From contig CM069432.1 in the NCBI GenBank assembly GCA_035610365.1, positions 111,619,529 through 111,683,528 of the forward strand: a DNA stretch of 64,000 nt, given 5' to 3'. This stretch comes from Aquatica leii. Its lineage: Eukaryota > Arthropoda > Insecta > Coleoptera > Lampyridae. Positions within the stretch are counted from its first letter, which is position 1, and each line of letters begins with the position of its first letter. A model generated the notes under the pieces. The model did no database searches. It was not told the DNA's origin and saw only the letters and a list, made by a program, of their open reading frames with translations. Positions 1 through 9,776 of the stretch are shown here, piece after piece. The position numbers were made by a program, and so were the translations under genes.

Positions 1-35
1 ATAAGATTGTAGGCACACTTAATTTTGACAGAATA

Positions 36-976
36 ATGGACAGATTTGTTATACGGGGAGCTAAAATTCAAGAAACTGAGAATGAAACTAAAGATGAATT
101 AGAATCTGCGGACGTTTCCTGCATTCCTGGCACTTCCGCGGTTGTATCAGAAGTCGCAACTGCGAAAGGAACAAGCCTACGTCAATCTAAATTAAAATAT
201 CGCTACTATCAAGACTCATACTTAAAATACGGTCTTGTTTCAAACAACTTTGTGTCACCTCAGCCTGTTTGTGTAGTTTGTAACGTCCCTCTTTCAAATA
301 ATTGTATGAAACCTTCTTTTCTTAAAAGACACCTAGAGACAAATCATAAAGAACTGAAAGATAAATCACTTCAATTTTTTCAAGGAAAAGCAATCTCTTT
401 CAAGAAATCAGTAATTAATCTTCAAAGTTTTTCCACATCTTCTAAGACTGCAGAAGTATCATACGAACTTGCACTGTTAATTGCTAAGGAAAAGAAACCG
501 TATACCTCTGTGGAAAAACTTATAATTCCCGGTTCCCTTTTAATAGCAAATAAAATGTTAGATAGCAAAGCAATACAAGTAATTAAAACAATTCCATGTT
601 CAGACACTACTACTGCTAGAAGAATAAATGACGTGGCGGAAGACATACGCCAACAGATTTTACATGAAATAAAAACTGACCAACGTTTTGCTCTTCAGTT
701 AGATGAGAGTACAGATATTGCGAATGAGGCACAAATGTTGATACATGTAAATTATTTTTCTCAAAAGAGTGGAATTAAATGGGAAGTTCTAAGATGCAAA
801 AGTTTACCTGGTAAAACTACCGGTGAGGAAATTTTTAATGCACTGAACAATTTTATTATACAAGAATGTGGTTTAGATTGTAAATGGTGTTTGAATATCT
901 CTACGGATGGAGCCGCAGTCTTAATTGGACGTAAAAGTGGTCTTATGGCACGCTTAAATTGTATTAATAAAAATAT
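36..976 (+). pseudogene. hAT transposase (ZBED5-like), N-terminal part
   Basis: This is the front part of a hAT-superfamily transposase of the ZBED5/SCAND3-like type, which would bind element ends and cut and paste the element. An ATG at 36 opens a long frame. A BED-type zinc finger is visible near residues 79-106 (CVVC, then H and H in LKRHLETNH). Around residue 225 comes LDESTDIANEAQ and later NISTDGAA, the block around the first catalytic Asp of hAT enzymes. The frame is cut at 976 by an LTR retrotransposon and resumes at 6937. The 5' end of the element lies before the window. Domain reading is from family knowledge; inactivity is inferred from the insertion and later breaks. Confidence 0.85.
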
Positions 977-1295
977 TGAAACGTTCGAGATGTTATTTGC
1001 AAATTCAAGAGCCTTCTAGAAGCTGTTAAAAAGATTATTCAAGTTGAAATAAATAAGTCGTTAGCACGTGTGTGTACATAAATATACGGAGAATAATCTC
1101 GTACGTGATTTTAGTGTAAACAAATGTGTGAAGCTATCCGCGGAATTTATCTTATCTTAATTACTGTAAGTGTTTTTATTAAATATTTGTAGATTTAATT
1201 AGTTCGGTTAATTTACAAGTGTACATATTTCTAGTATAAGTAAAACATATTTATAGTCGTTTAAATAAATTAGTTTAATAGTAAAATTCGCAACA
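977..1295 (+). repeat. 5' LTR of gypsy copy 1, internally deleted
   Basis: This LTR is 319 bp against 442 bp for its partner at 6491-6932. About 123 bp are missing just after GAAGCTGTTA (about 1028). In the 3' LTR that stretch holds the second TTCTAGAA and the TATA-like upstream part. The deletion joins two short GTTA words, which suggests a microhomology event. The 5' promoter is therefore probably lost. Confidence 0.85.
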
Positions 1296-1615
1296 TTGGT
1301 GTCACGGTGTGGGGTTCGCGATTTTTATTAGTGTAAATACCATTAAGTAATCTAATATCGCTCCCGTAATAAAAACATTGATTGCGTAAATAACTGTTAA
1401 GTTCGCGATACGCGTGTTTATTTATAAAGTATAAAATAGTGTTTATTAAACTTTTTCTTTAACAAGTGCGTGATCGCGATATTAATTAAATTCGTTTCCG
1501 TACACTAATGGTTTAATATTAACAAGTGGATCGTTATTAAAATTTTGTGTTATACAAAAACTGCGTTTTAAAAAGTAGTGTATTTAAACTTTATATTCGT
1601 GTTATATTTAAATTT

Positions 1616-2660
1616 ATGCCGTGGACGCGTTTGCAAAAAGTGAAAATGGATTCAAAAGTATTTGAATTTCTGGAATCAATCAAAAATGGTCAATGATGAA
1701 TAGAAAAATGGAAGAAAAGTTTTACAAAAATTCGCAGAAAATGGAGGAAAATTCTAGAAGTCTAAAAGAAGAGATACGAACGAGCATAGAAAACCAAATT
1801 AAAATTGTTCAAGAGGAAACCCAAGCAGATATGTTAAATTTGAAAGAAGAAATTTGCGAATCTGTGAATGAGAAAATAAAAGCAATAGAAGACAAATTAG
1901 AAGACCGAATAAAACTGCTTGAAGAAAGAATGAACTAAATGAATTGTCACGGTGAAGGAAACGTCACGAGCGAAGATTTAATAATGGACCATCGGGAAGA
2001 ACCTACTCACAAGGTCAAAGTTGTACCTCCGAATTTTGATGGTAAAGTTCCATGGTCAACCTACCACAAGCAGTTTAAAGCCGCAGCTACAGCGAATGGT
2101 TGGAGCAACAAGCAGAAAGCGACGTCTTTAATAGTGTCCTTACGTGGAGAAGCTCTTAGAATCTTGCAAACTGTTCCTGACCACCTACAAGAAAATTACG
2201 AACTTTTAATTTCGCGTTTAGAAATGAGATATGGAGATGCTCATCTTAAACAAGTGTACCAGGCTCAAATTAAAAGTCGAGTTCAGAAAGCAGCCGAAAG
2301 TCTTCAAGAGTTTAAGGCTGACATCGCCAGATTAACACGGCTTACGTATCCTACAGCGCCGAATACCTTCTTGGAGCAATTGGCTATTCAAACCTTTGTA
2401 GACGGCCTTCGAGACAACGAAACTCTCCGGTTAGCTCGACCGAAGACATTAGATGACCCTTTGGTGCATGCTTTGGAGTTTGAAGCAGCAAAAAAAGCAT
2501 CGCAGCAGACACTGAAAAGCATCGAGGAGATAGCGCGACGAATACTTCGGGAAAGAGGAGTGACAACTTTGAACTGCGACGAAATAGGCCATGTACGACG
2601 GCTCAAAAATTTGAAACGAGGCGAGCAAAAGAGACAAAAAGTAATCTCATCTAGTCAGAC
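1616..2660 (+). pseudogene. gag of gypsy copy 1 (broken)
   Basis: Gag would form the virus-like particle and bind the RNA. The matching start is the ATG at 1616, the counterpart of 19299 in copy 2. The frame ends in TGA after about 26 codons, resumes at 1693, and meets TAA at 1936-1938 where copy 2 has CAA. The remaining part runs from 1939 straight into protease because of deletions near 2500-2640. The coiled-coil region is much shorter than in copy 2. The zinc knuckle is ruined: only the middle Cys and the His remain in LNCDEIGHVRRL. Confidence 0.85.
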
Positions 2661-5600
2661 TCCGGAGATTACAATCCAAATGGGATCGCCTAGGGAGCAA
2701 TTGCATAGCATTTATCTCGATGGCAAGATCAATGGAAGAAGCGTCCAGTTACTGGTTGACACGGGAGCGACGAAGACCATCATTCGTCCTGACATCTTAT
2801 TGGAAAACGAGAAGACATCACCAGTAACAGTACCACTTCGAACGGCGACGGGCGAAGAAATACCTACTCACGGACATGTCAAAGTAACCATTGGTTTGGG
2901 AAATGGAGTACTTGACCATCAAGTACTGGTAGCCGACATCACGGAAGAAGTTATCCTGGGAATGGACGTGATAAAGAAGTATGGGTTCCATTTGGATATG
3001 AAGAACGATGTCCTGAAGATCGAAAATGAAGAAATTCCTTTTCATTCGTCATAGAAGGCAGCCGTGCGAGTCTTATTGAGTGAAGACGTGATTCTGCCTG
3101 CAAGGACGGAAAGTGTGGTGATGGCACGCCTGGATGGAAATCTCCGGGAAGGCTACATACGCGCGATTGAACCAATGGAGGGGGGCTTAGTTGAAAAGGG
3201 ACTACTCGTTGGCAGAACTTTAGTACGAGTAAAGAAGACGATGCCAAGGATCTTAAACATCAACTCAGATCCTGTAACGTTGAAAAAGAATACCGTGGTA
3301 GGCTAATGCAGGCCAGTATCACAAATTGTGAGATGCGTGAAGTCGAACGAAGATACGTCGCCGAAGAAGTGTCCACGACATCTATTGGACATTCTTACCA
3401 CCAAATGCCAAAACCTCCGCCAAGACCAGCTGGCTAAAGTTAAAGTGTTGATCCAAGAGCACCAAGATGTGTTCGCGCTGGAGAGTGAATCCAAAGGAAG
3501 AACTAACGTGATGAAACATAAAATTAATACCGGAGACGCTCGGCCGATACGACAACATCCACGCAGACTTCCTTTGGCGAAAAGAGAAGAAGCCGAACAA
3601 ATAATTACCGATAAGGAGAGAGAAGGCGTGATTGAACCTTCAAGTAGCCCATGGGCATCCCCAGTGGTACTCGTAAAGAAGAAGGATGGATCAACGAGGT
3701 TTTGCGTAGACTACAGGCAGCTAAACGGCGTGACCAAAAAGGACAGTTACCCTTTACCCAGAATTGACGATACGCTAGACACCCTGTCAGGATCCCAGTG
3801 GTTTTCTACATTAGATTTAAAGAGTGGATACTGGCAGGTAGAATTAGAACCCAAGGATTGTGAAAAAACAACTTTTACGATCGGAACTGGTTTGTGGCAG
3901 TTCACTGTAATGCCCTTCGGCCTGTGTAACGCTCCTGCAACGTTCGAGCGTTTGATGGAGACCATCTTGCGCGGATTGTCTTGGAAGACGTGCTTGGTTT
4001 ACCTGGACGACGTAATCGTGGTTGGAAGGTCGTTTGAAGAACACTTGAACAACTTGAAGGAAGTGTTCCAGCGATTACGTGGGGCTAACCTCAAACTGAG
4101 CCCAAAGAAGTGCCACGTATTTAAGAAGGAAGTGCAATACCTTGGCCACGTCGTATCTAGAGATGGAGTAAGGGCTGACCCAGACAAAATCCGAGCAGTG
4201 CAAGCATGGCCAAGACCAATCGACAAACATCAGGTCCGAAGTTTCCTTGGGTTGTGCACTTATTATAGAAGATTTGTCCCCGGATTTTCCAATATTGCCA
4301 AACCATTGACAAAATTAACCGAAGAAAAAGCAGAATTTAGATGGAATGAAGACTGCGAAAATTCTTTTAATCAACTAAAACAGGCCCTAGTCACTTCGCC
4401 GATTTTGAGTTATCCAAGAGAAGATCGAAAGTTTGTTTTGGATACCGACGCAAGCAATCTATGCGCGGTCCTTTCGCAGGTTCAAGATGGACAAGAAAAA
4501 GTTATCGAGTATTTTAGCAAGGTTTTGTCCAGGCCAGAAAGGAATTATTGCGTGACTAGTAGGGACTGGACTGGACTGGAAAGAAAGCGGCCGACGAAGT
4601 GAGTGCTTTGGGCAGAAACATCAAAGCGTACTGGGCGAAGTGGGACTCCTTGATAGTAGAAGACGGTCTTCTTAAGCGATCCCTAGAAAGTGCCGAGGGC
4701 ACGGTAAACAGACTACAGTTCGTAGTGCCGAAGAGCAGGGTGTCAGAAGTGTTGAAGCATCTCCACGATGGGACATCAGGAGGACACTTTGGCATTAAGA
4801 AGACGTTAGGTAAAGTGCGAGAACGATTCTACTGGATGAATTGCAAAGAAGACGTCATGAAATGGTGCCGTAAATGCACAGTCTGCGCATCAGGAAATCG
4901 TCCAGCGAGAAAGCTCAAAGCACCCATGAAGCAATGCAACGTAGGAAGCCCTTTGGAAAGCTTAGCGATTGACATCGCAGGGCCGTTCCCAGAATCCGAT
5001 TCGGGAAATAAATACATCCTGGTGGCGATGGATTATTTCACGAAATGGACGGAGGCTTACGCCATACCCAATCAGGAAGCAGCTACAGTCGCAGACGTAT
5101 TAGTAAAGGAGTTTTTCTGCCGGTTTGGAGTTCCGTTGGAATTACACTCCGATCAAGGCCGCAATTTTGAGTCTGGGCTGTTTCAAGAAGTTTGCCGACT
5201 GTTAGGAATTAACAGAAAACTAGCACAACGCCTCTCCATCCTCAATCTGATGGCATGGTTGAACGAATGAATCGAACAATGGGCAAGTACTTAGCCAAGG
5301 TAGTGTCCGAACACCAAAGAGACTGGGATCAGTACTTGCACCTTTTCCTAATGGCATACCGATCATCCGTTCACGAAAGCACAGGTCAAACACCATCCTG
5401 TGTAATGCTCGGTCGTGAAATACGATTGCCATGCGACCTTCAATTTGGACGAAGACCGGAAGAGGAAGTCGCTGGAGTAGATTACGTCAGCAAGCGAAGA
5501 GGGTTGACGAAGTACATGAAGAGGTCCGTAAAAACACACAAATTGCCAGCGACAGGATGAAAACAAGATATGACGTCAAGGCACAAAATGGTGGGTTTCA

Positions 5601-5895
5601 ACCTGGCGATATGGTCTGGTTGTATAACCCTCAAAGGAGACGTGGTTTGTCGCCGAAGCTGCAAAGGCAATGGGAGGGCCCTTATGAAATCGTGCAGCGT
5701 ATTAACGACGTCATCCGAAAACCACCCCGAGGCAAGACAAAAGTGGTCCACGTCGATCGTCTAGCCCCGTTTGCTGGCGTTAACCACAATACGCAAGTTC
5801 AGGTCCGAACCAGAGTAATAAGTAGCAGAACCAGGAATCCAATCGAAGAAATGGAGTTCGAGAAGTTTATGAACTTATACGGAGATTCTGGAAAA
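2661..5895 (+). pseudogene. pol (protease-RT-RNase H-integrase) of gypsy copy 1 (broken)
   Basis: The order is an aspartic protease with [12 protein letters not shown] (about 2748), reverse transcriptase with YLDD (about 4000), an RNase H start, then integrase. Stops occur at 3052-3054 and 3304-3306, where copy 2 has CAG and CAA-type codons. About 360 bp are deleted near 4560-4590, removing most of RNase H and the linker. Integrase keeps its Zn-binding start ([11 protein letters not shown] and CRKCTVC) and core aspartates ([16 protein letters not shown]). It is frameshifted near 5215-5260 and 5490, so no functional product is expected. Confidence 0.9.
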
Positions 5896-6435
5896 GCTAG
5901 GTTCGGAGTTACCACCGAGGAACAACAAGACCTGTTCCAGACACAAAAAGATTACGCCATCGCACATTGCGTGAGCGAGGATCTTGACATGTCCAGAGGG
6001 GTTGCAGTCGTGTTTAAAAAGAAGTTTGGGCAGCTAGATGAATTACGAAGACAGCAACCGGCAGTCGGAAAAGTTTTAGGACTACGTGGTGACGGACGCT
6101 TCGTTTTCTATCTGGTCACCAAGAAATACTCACGTGTCAAGCCGTTATACAAAGATCTGTGGCGAACATTATGGAGTCTCAAGAGAGAAATGGAGTTCCA
6201 TCATGTTAAGAAATTGGCAGTATCCAAGCTTGGTTGTGGCTTAGATCAACTGAATTGGAGGACAGTTTGAAACATGTTGGAGGTCGTCTTCCGAGGAACA
6301 GGCATTCAGGTATTGGTCTGTAGTTACCAACCAAGGAGAATATTGGGTCAGGAGAAGTCCATTGACTGTTACTTTTATAGTCAAGGAAGTTGCCGAAATG
6401 GAGGAAGCTGCCGCTATCGCCACGATTCTTTTTAA
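5896..6435 (+). pseudogene. Macrodomain (OARD1/TARG1-like) plus CCCH finger of gypsy copy 1
   Basis: Downstream of the integrase GPY region the same frame encodes a macrodomain, recognisable by [36 protein letters not shown] and GCGLDQLNW. The Lys codon equivalent to human TARG1 Lys84 is 6121-6123, and the Asp equivalent to Asp125 is 6244-6246. A TGA at 6268-6270 replaces the CGA of copy 2, just after the domain core. Beyond it the finger C-x7-C-x5-C-x3-H is still readable ([16 protein letters not shown] and on) but is cut off from the frame. Family assignment is by motif; loss of function is inferred from breaks upstream and the stop. Confidence 0.85.
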
Positions 6436-6490
6436 CGGTGTCGCATCCAGTCTCCTGTTCTGGGACAGAACAGTCCTAAGAAGGGGGCAG

Positions 6491-6932
6491 TGATACGTTC
6501 GAGAAGTTATTTGCAAATTCAAGAGCCTTCTAGAAGCTGTTATCCATCTTCTAGAAGATATACCGAAAGATAGGGAACACTCGAGAAGGATTTCCAAATG
6601 TGTATATATATCGACGAAACAAATCGTAGGTCAGTTATTGCCGTAATGCGAATACAGCAGTGTTAAGAAGATTATTCAAGTTGAAATAAATAAGTCGTTA
6701 GTACGTGTGTGTACATAAATATACGGAGAATAATCTCGTACGTGATTTTAGTGTAAACAACTGTGTGAAGCTATCCGCGGACTTTATCTTATCTTAATTA
6801 GTGTAAGTGTTTTTATTAAATATTAGTAGATTTAATTAGTTCGGTTAATTTACAAGTGTACATATTTCTAGTATAAGTAAAGCATATTTATAGTCGTTTA
6901 AATAAATTAGTTTAATAGTAAAATTCGCAACA
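6491..6932 (+). repeat. 3' LTR of gypsy copy 1
   Basis: This is the complete 442-bp LTR, TGATACG to CAACA. It carries two TTCTAGAA palindromes (6528-6535, 6549-6556), a TATA-like stretch near 6600, and the shared tail GTGTAAGTGTTTTTATTAAA found in the other LTRs of this family. It is clearly diverged from the copy 2 LTR. Confidence 0.9.
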
Positions 6933-7382
6933 ATATTAAATGGACACACTGTATGCTTCATCAAGAGTCTTTAGCATCGAAAGAAATGAGCCCTGAATTA
7001 CGAGAAACACTTGACCTTTCCGTAAAAATAATAAATTTTATTAAAGCACGGGCTTTAAATTCAAGATTGTTCAAAACAATGTGTGAATTCGGGGCTGCTT
7101 TTACATAGCGAAGTCAGATGGTTATCTCGTGAAAAAATTATCAAGCGACTGTTGGAACTAAGAGAAGAAGTCAAACGATTTTTGGAAGAATCAAATTCAG
7201 ACTACAAGCTTTCATATTTGGCCGACATATTTGGAAAACTAAATGAACTTAACTTGCAGTTACAAGGTTTTGATGAAAATGTCTTTAAAGCTGTTGAAAA
7301 AATAAAAGCAAGCGCAAATTTCTCACTAGTAAGCAGATACCTACAGTGTACAGGTTTTTTTCCGTTAAATAAATTTCAATAA
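6933..7382 (+). pseudogene. hAT transposase (ZBED5-like), continuation
   Basis: This continues the protein begun at 36. Directly after the retrotransposon the frame reads KWTHCMLHQESLASKEMSPE and on, the expected block of ZBED5-like hAT proteins. A small deletion or frameshift near 7080-7090 leads into LLLHSEVRWLSREKIIKRLL and LADIFGKLNELNLQLQG. The family's C-terminal dimerisation block is missing; the frame ends at 7382 after about 30 atypical residues. Broken, not functional. Confidence 0.8.
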
Positions 7383-7467
7383 TTTCCACCTTCAGGTGTT
7401 TCATTTCATTATGTATTCAAAAATAATGGTAAATAAAAAACTTGGGGTACTTCAAGTCAGAGAGATT

Positions 7468-7508
7468 ATTTATAGGGGTACACGAAAAAAACAGGTTGAG
7501 TGCCACTG
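7468..7508 (+). repeat. 3' terminal inverted repeat of the hAT element
   Basis: AGGTTGAGTGCCACTG ends at 7508. Read on the other strand it starts CAGTGGCACTCAACCTG followed by a T run and CGTGTACCCC, the usual look of Charlie-type hAT ends. The matching 5' end would lie before the window. Confidence 0.65.
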
Positions 7509-8621
7509 GTCTATATTATGCCTTATGTATTTCTTATGCTTACGCTCATTGTGAATTAGCACTTCTTTGCTTTTTGTTTAAGGGGGAGTTGTCGGGTTTA
7601 AGTTCAATAGATTTGTTGATGAGATGTCGCTGCATTTGGAAATTAATAAACTAAGATGCGGTAATAACGAGAAAAAGATAGCGCTTTGCATACGTATTCA
7701 TATGTCAAAACTTCTTTCTTTGATAAAATTATTGCGAGATTTAACCTTGCAACTTGCAACCAAATATTAAATTATTTTATTTAGTAATTGAAGTTCATTT
7801 AGTACAACTTGGTTTGTCATCTACAAATTTGTTCTTTATAAGGGTTTATTTGGAACTTTATGTTTTGGAAAAAAAATTAAAATTTGAGCAGTGTTAAAAA
7901 GTTTATAGAAATCATTCATTTTCATACATTCTATTTTTATACATTTGATTACAATTACGACTGTTATATCATTTTTCTAATAGTGTTTGGAAAAGTCTTA
8001 TTTCCATATTATAAACACTGCTTTTTTCTAAAAAGTGTGGGAGTGTTAAATTGTACAAGGGCGAAATGACAGTCATTTACCACGAGTAGTAAAATTTACA
8101 GCACGGTCCGAAGTTTTTGAAGCGGCGACATATAGGTGCCAAAAGTCATGATGTATTTTCTTTAATTTGTTTACATTCTTTTCGTCTGCATTCCATTAAT
8201 GTTTACTACGGTAGTCACCTTGAAGTCAGATGTACGAAAAAATAAGTTGACTCTGCAGAGTATACATAATTTATCTTTCATAAATATACAAAGGTGTCGT
8301 TTATTACAAGTTGTCACTATCGCAATACAGTAATGTTTTTAACCTTGTGTTTTTCGTAAACTAGTCACTTCTTATGTAGTATAGTTTTGGAGCTAATAAA
8401 GGTATTCCTCCTTTAGAATTTTTTCCGGTGTACTTGAAGAAAGCTAAATTGCTAAATAAGTAGTATTTCAAGCATTTGAAATAATTTAATAAGTTTATAA
8501 ACTTCTAATTTTTGCTAATTTTGAATACTTGCTTTTAAGTTTTGACCTAAACATTTAGGCGGAAACCGCATAAAATTATAGATATACATTTACACCGTGC
8601 CATTCCTGCTACTGTATTTCA

Positions 8622-8891
8622 CAGTGTTGTCAACTGACTTTGTCGTGTTACCTTACACAAAAAATTTCACAATTTTATTAACTACAAACAAAATCACAAT
8701 TTGTTTTTTTTTAAGTATTATGAATTTGGTTTGTTGGTATAAATGCTGCCACATTCCTCTACAAAACTGATACAGATTATGAAGTGTAGGTTCATACAGG
8801 ATTCTACCCAAAATTCCACAACAAATTGTAATACCCGCAACTACATAAAATCCACAAATTTTGCGGAATTCTACTACAATTGGCAACGCTG
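8622..8891. mobile_element. hAT-type MITE, 270 bp
   Basis: CAGTGTTGTCAACTG at 8622 pairs with the reverse complement CAGCGTTGCCAATTG ending at 8891. It is flanked by the perfect 8-bp duplication GTATTTCA (8614-8621, 8892-8899). An 8-bp duplication with CAG termini fits the hAT superfamily. No coding sequence. Confidence 0.85.
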
Positions 8892-9194
8892 GTATTTCAC
8901 ATCTATTTAAATCGATATGTACTTAAAACAGTCAAAACTATCTTCTTAAAAAACGACATCTGTTTCAAAACGTCTGAACTTCATAAAATCTCGCGTTCAC
9001 TTTTTAATACATGTTGTTAAAAGAAAATAACTAAAGTTATTTCTTAATAGTAGTTTATGTAACAAGAGTCGAAAGTAAGAAATAGCATAACGAACGCTAA
9101 TGCGACGCGAGGCCTCACGGTCGAGCGTTGCATGTGAGTGAGTTATGCTATGATTCTTTCGGTGAGAGTAATGTACATTATTTTTTGTGTTGCT

Positions 9195-9435
9195 TTTTAT
9201 AAAAACAGAAATATAATGTTGGTACTACATTTATTACTAAATCTGTCAAATTTGACATAAACTTTAACATCGTTTTTCTTCAATTTTAACTGAATTTCAA
9301 GATTTTTAAAATAATTTTTCCACCTGTCGCATACTCGTTTTAATATATTAATTGACTTTGAACACTTACTTTTATGTGGATTCCTAGTTTTCATTTTGAA
9401 CGAATATTGACGTTTGCGATGTTGGCAGCACAAAA
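9195..9435 (-). repeat. Dispersed repeat, copy at 9.2 kb
   Basis: About 240 bp match 53288-53535 in reverse orientation, including the words GAACGAATATTGACGTTTGC, CATTTATTACTAAATCTGTC and AATGTTGGTACTACA. Read on the minus strand, this copy has an open frame containing RNPHKSKC, LKRVCDRWKNYFKNL and KFDRFSNKCSTNIIFL. The other copy keeps most of these residues, so this may be a decayed coding unit. The family is not recognised. Confidence 0.6.
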
Positions 9436-9501
9436 AATCTATTAATAATTGTTAATATTTGATATAATTAGAAACAAATGCGATCCAATTAATCATATCT
9501 T

Positions 9502-9633
9502 TGATGAGACATTAATATAAACATCATGTAGTGAGACAATTTTGAATTAATTAAGATTCAACTTAATTTTATTTGCGCGTGAAATGTAGCTTTGCGGAAA
9601 GCACTAAAAACATTTTTATATTAACGTCTCATC
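9502..9633. repeat. Small fold-back repeat
   Basis: TGATGAGACATTAATATAAA at 9502 faces an almost perfect reverse complement at 9613-9633. The arms enclose about 90 bp. It lies inside the TTAA element and no target duplication is obvious. The rest of 9436-9751 shows no gene. Confidence 0.5.
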
Positions 9634-9776
9634 ACTTCTTATGTTGGCTTTGTTTAGTTTCAAAAACAATTATTCCATTCAAACAAGTACTTTTTTAAAT
9701 TAATAGATTGAAAAATTCAAACTAATCACTTTTACACCTACCAACTCCCCCTTAATGAAGTAAAATATTGTTCTAG

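Larger units (their letters stand above)
977..6932 (+). mobile_element. Ty3/gypsy LTR retrotransposon, copy 1 (decayed)
   Basis: LTRs at 977-1295 and 6491-6932 begin TGA and end CAACA. They are flanked by the 4-bp duplication ATAT (973-976, 6933-6936). The element lies in the hAT transposase, whose frame is restored when it and one ATAT are removed. A primer-binding-like TTGGTGTCAC follows the 5' LTR, and the purine-rich AAGAAGGGGGCAG precedes the 3' LTR. The 1296-1615 leader has no gene. Inside are gag, protease, reverse transcriptase, a truncated RNase H, integrase and a C-terminal macrodomain, broken by several stops, frameshifts and deletions relative to copy 2 at 18566-25247. Confidence 0.93.
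7582..9751. mobile_element. TTAA-flanked DNA element 1 (non-autonomous)
   Basis: Ends are GGGGGAGTTG at 7582 and CAACTCCCCC at 9751, each directly outside bounded by TTAA (7578-7581, 9752-9755). Past the perfect 10 bp the ends stay loosely alike (TCGGGTTTAAG against GTAGGTGTAAAAG). TTAA targets are typical of piggyBac and Kolobok elements; no transposase is visible in its 2170 bp. It carries a 270-bp hAT-type MITE and a stretch of a dispersed repeat. Confidence 0.75.
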
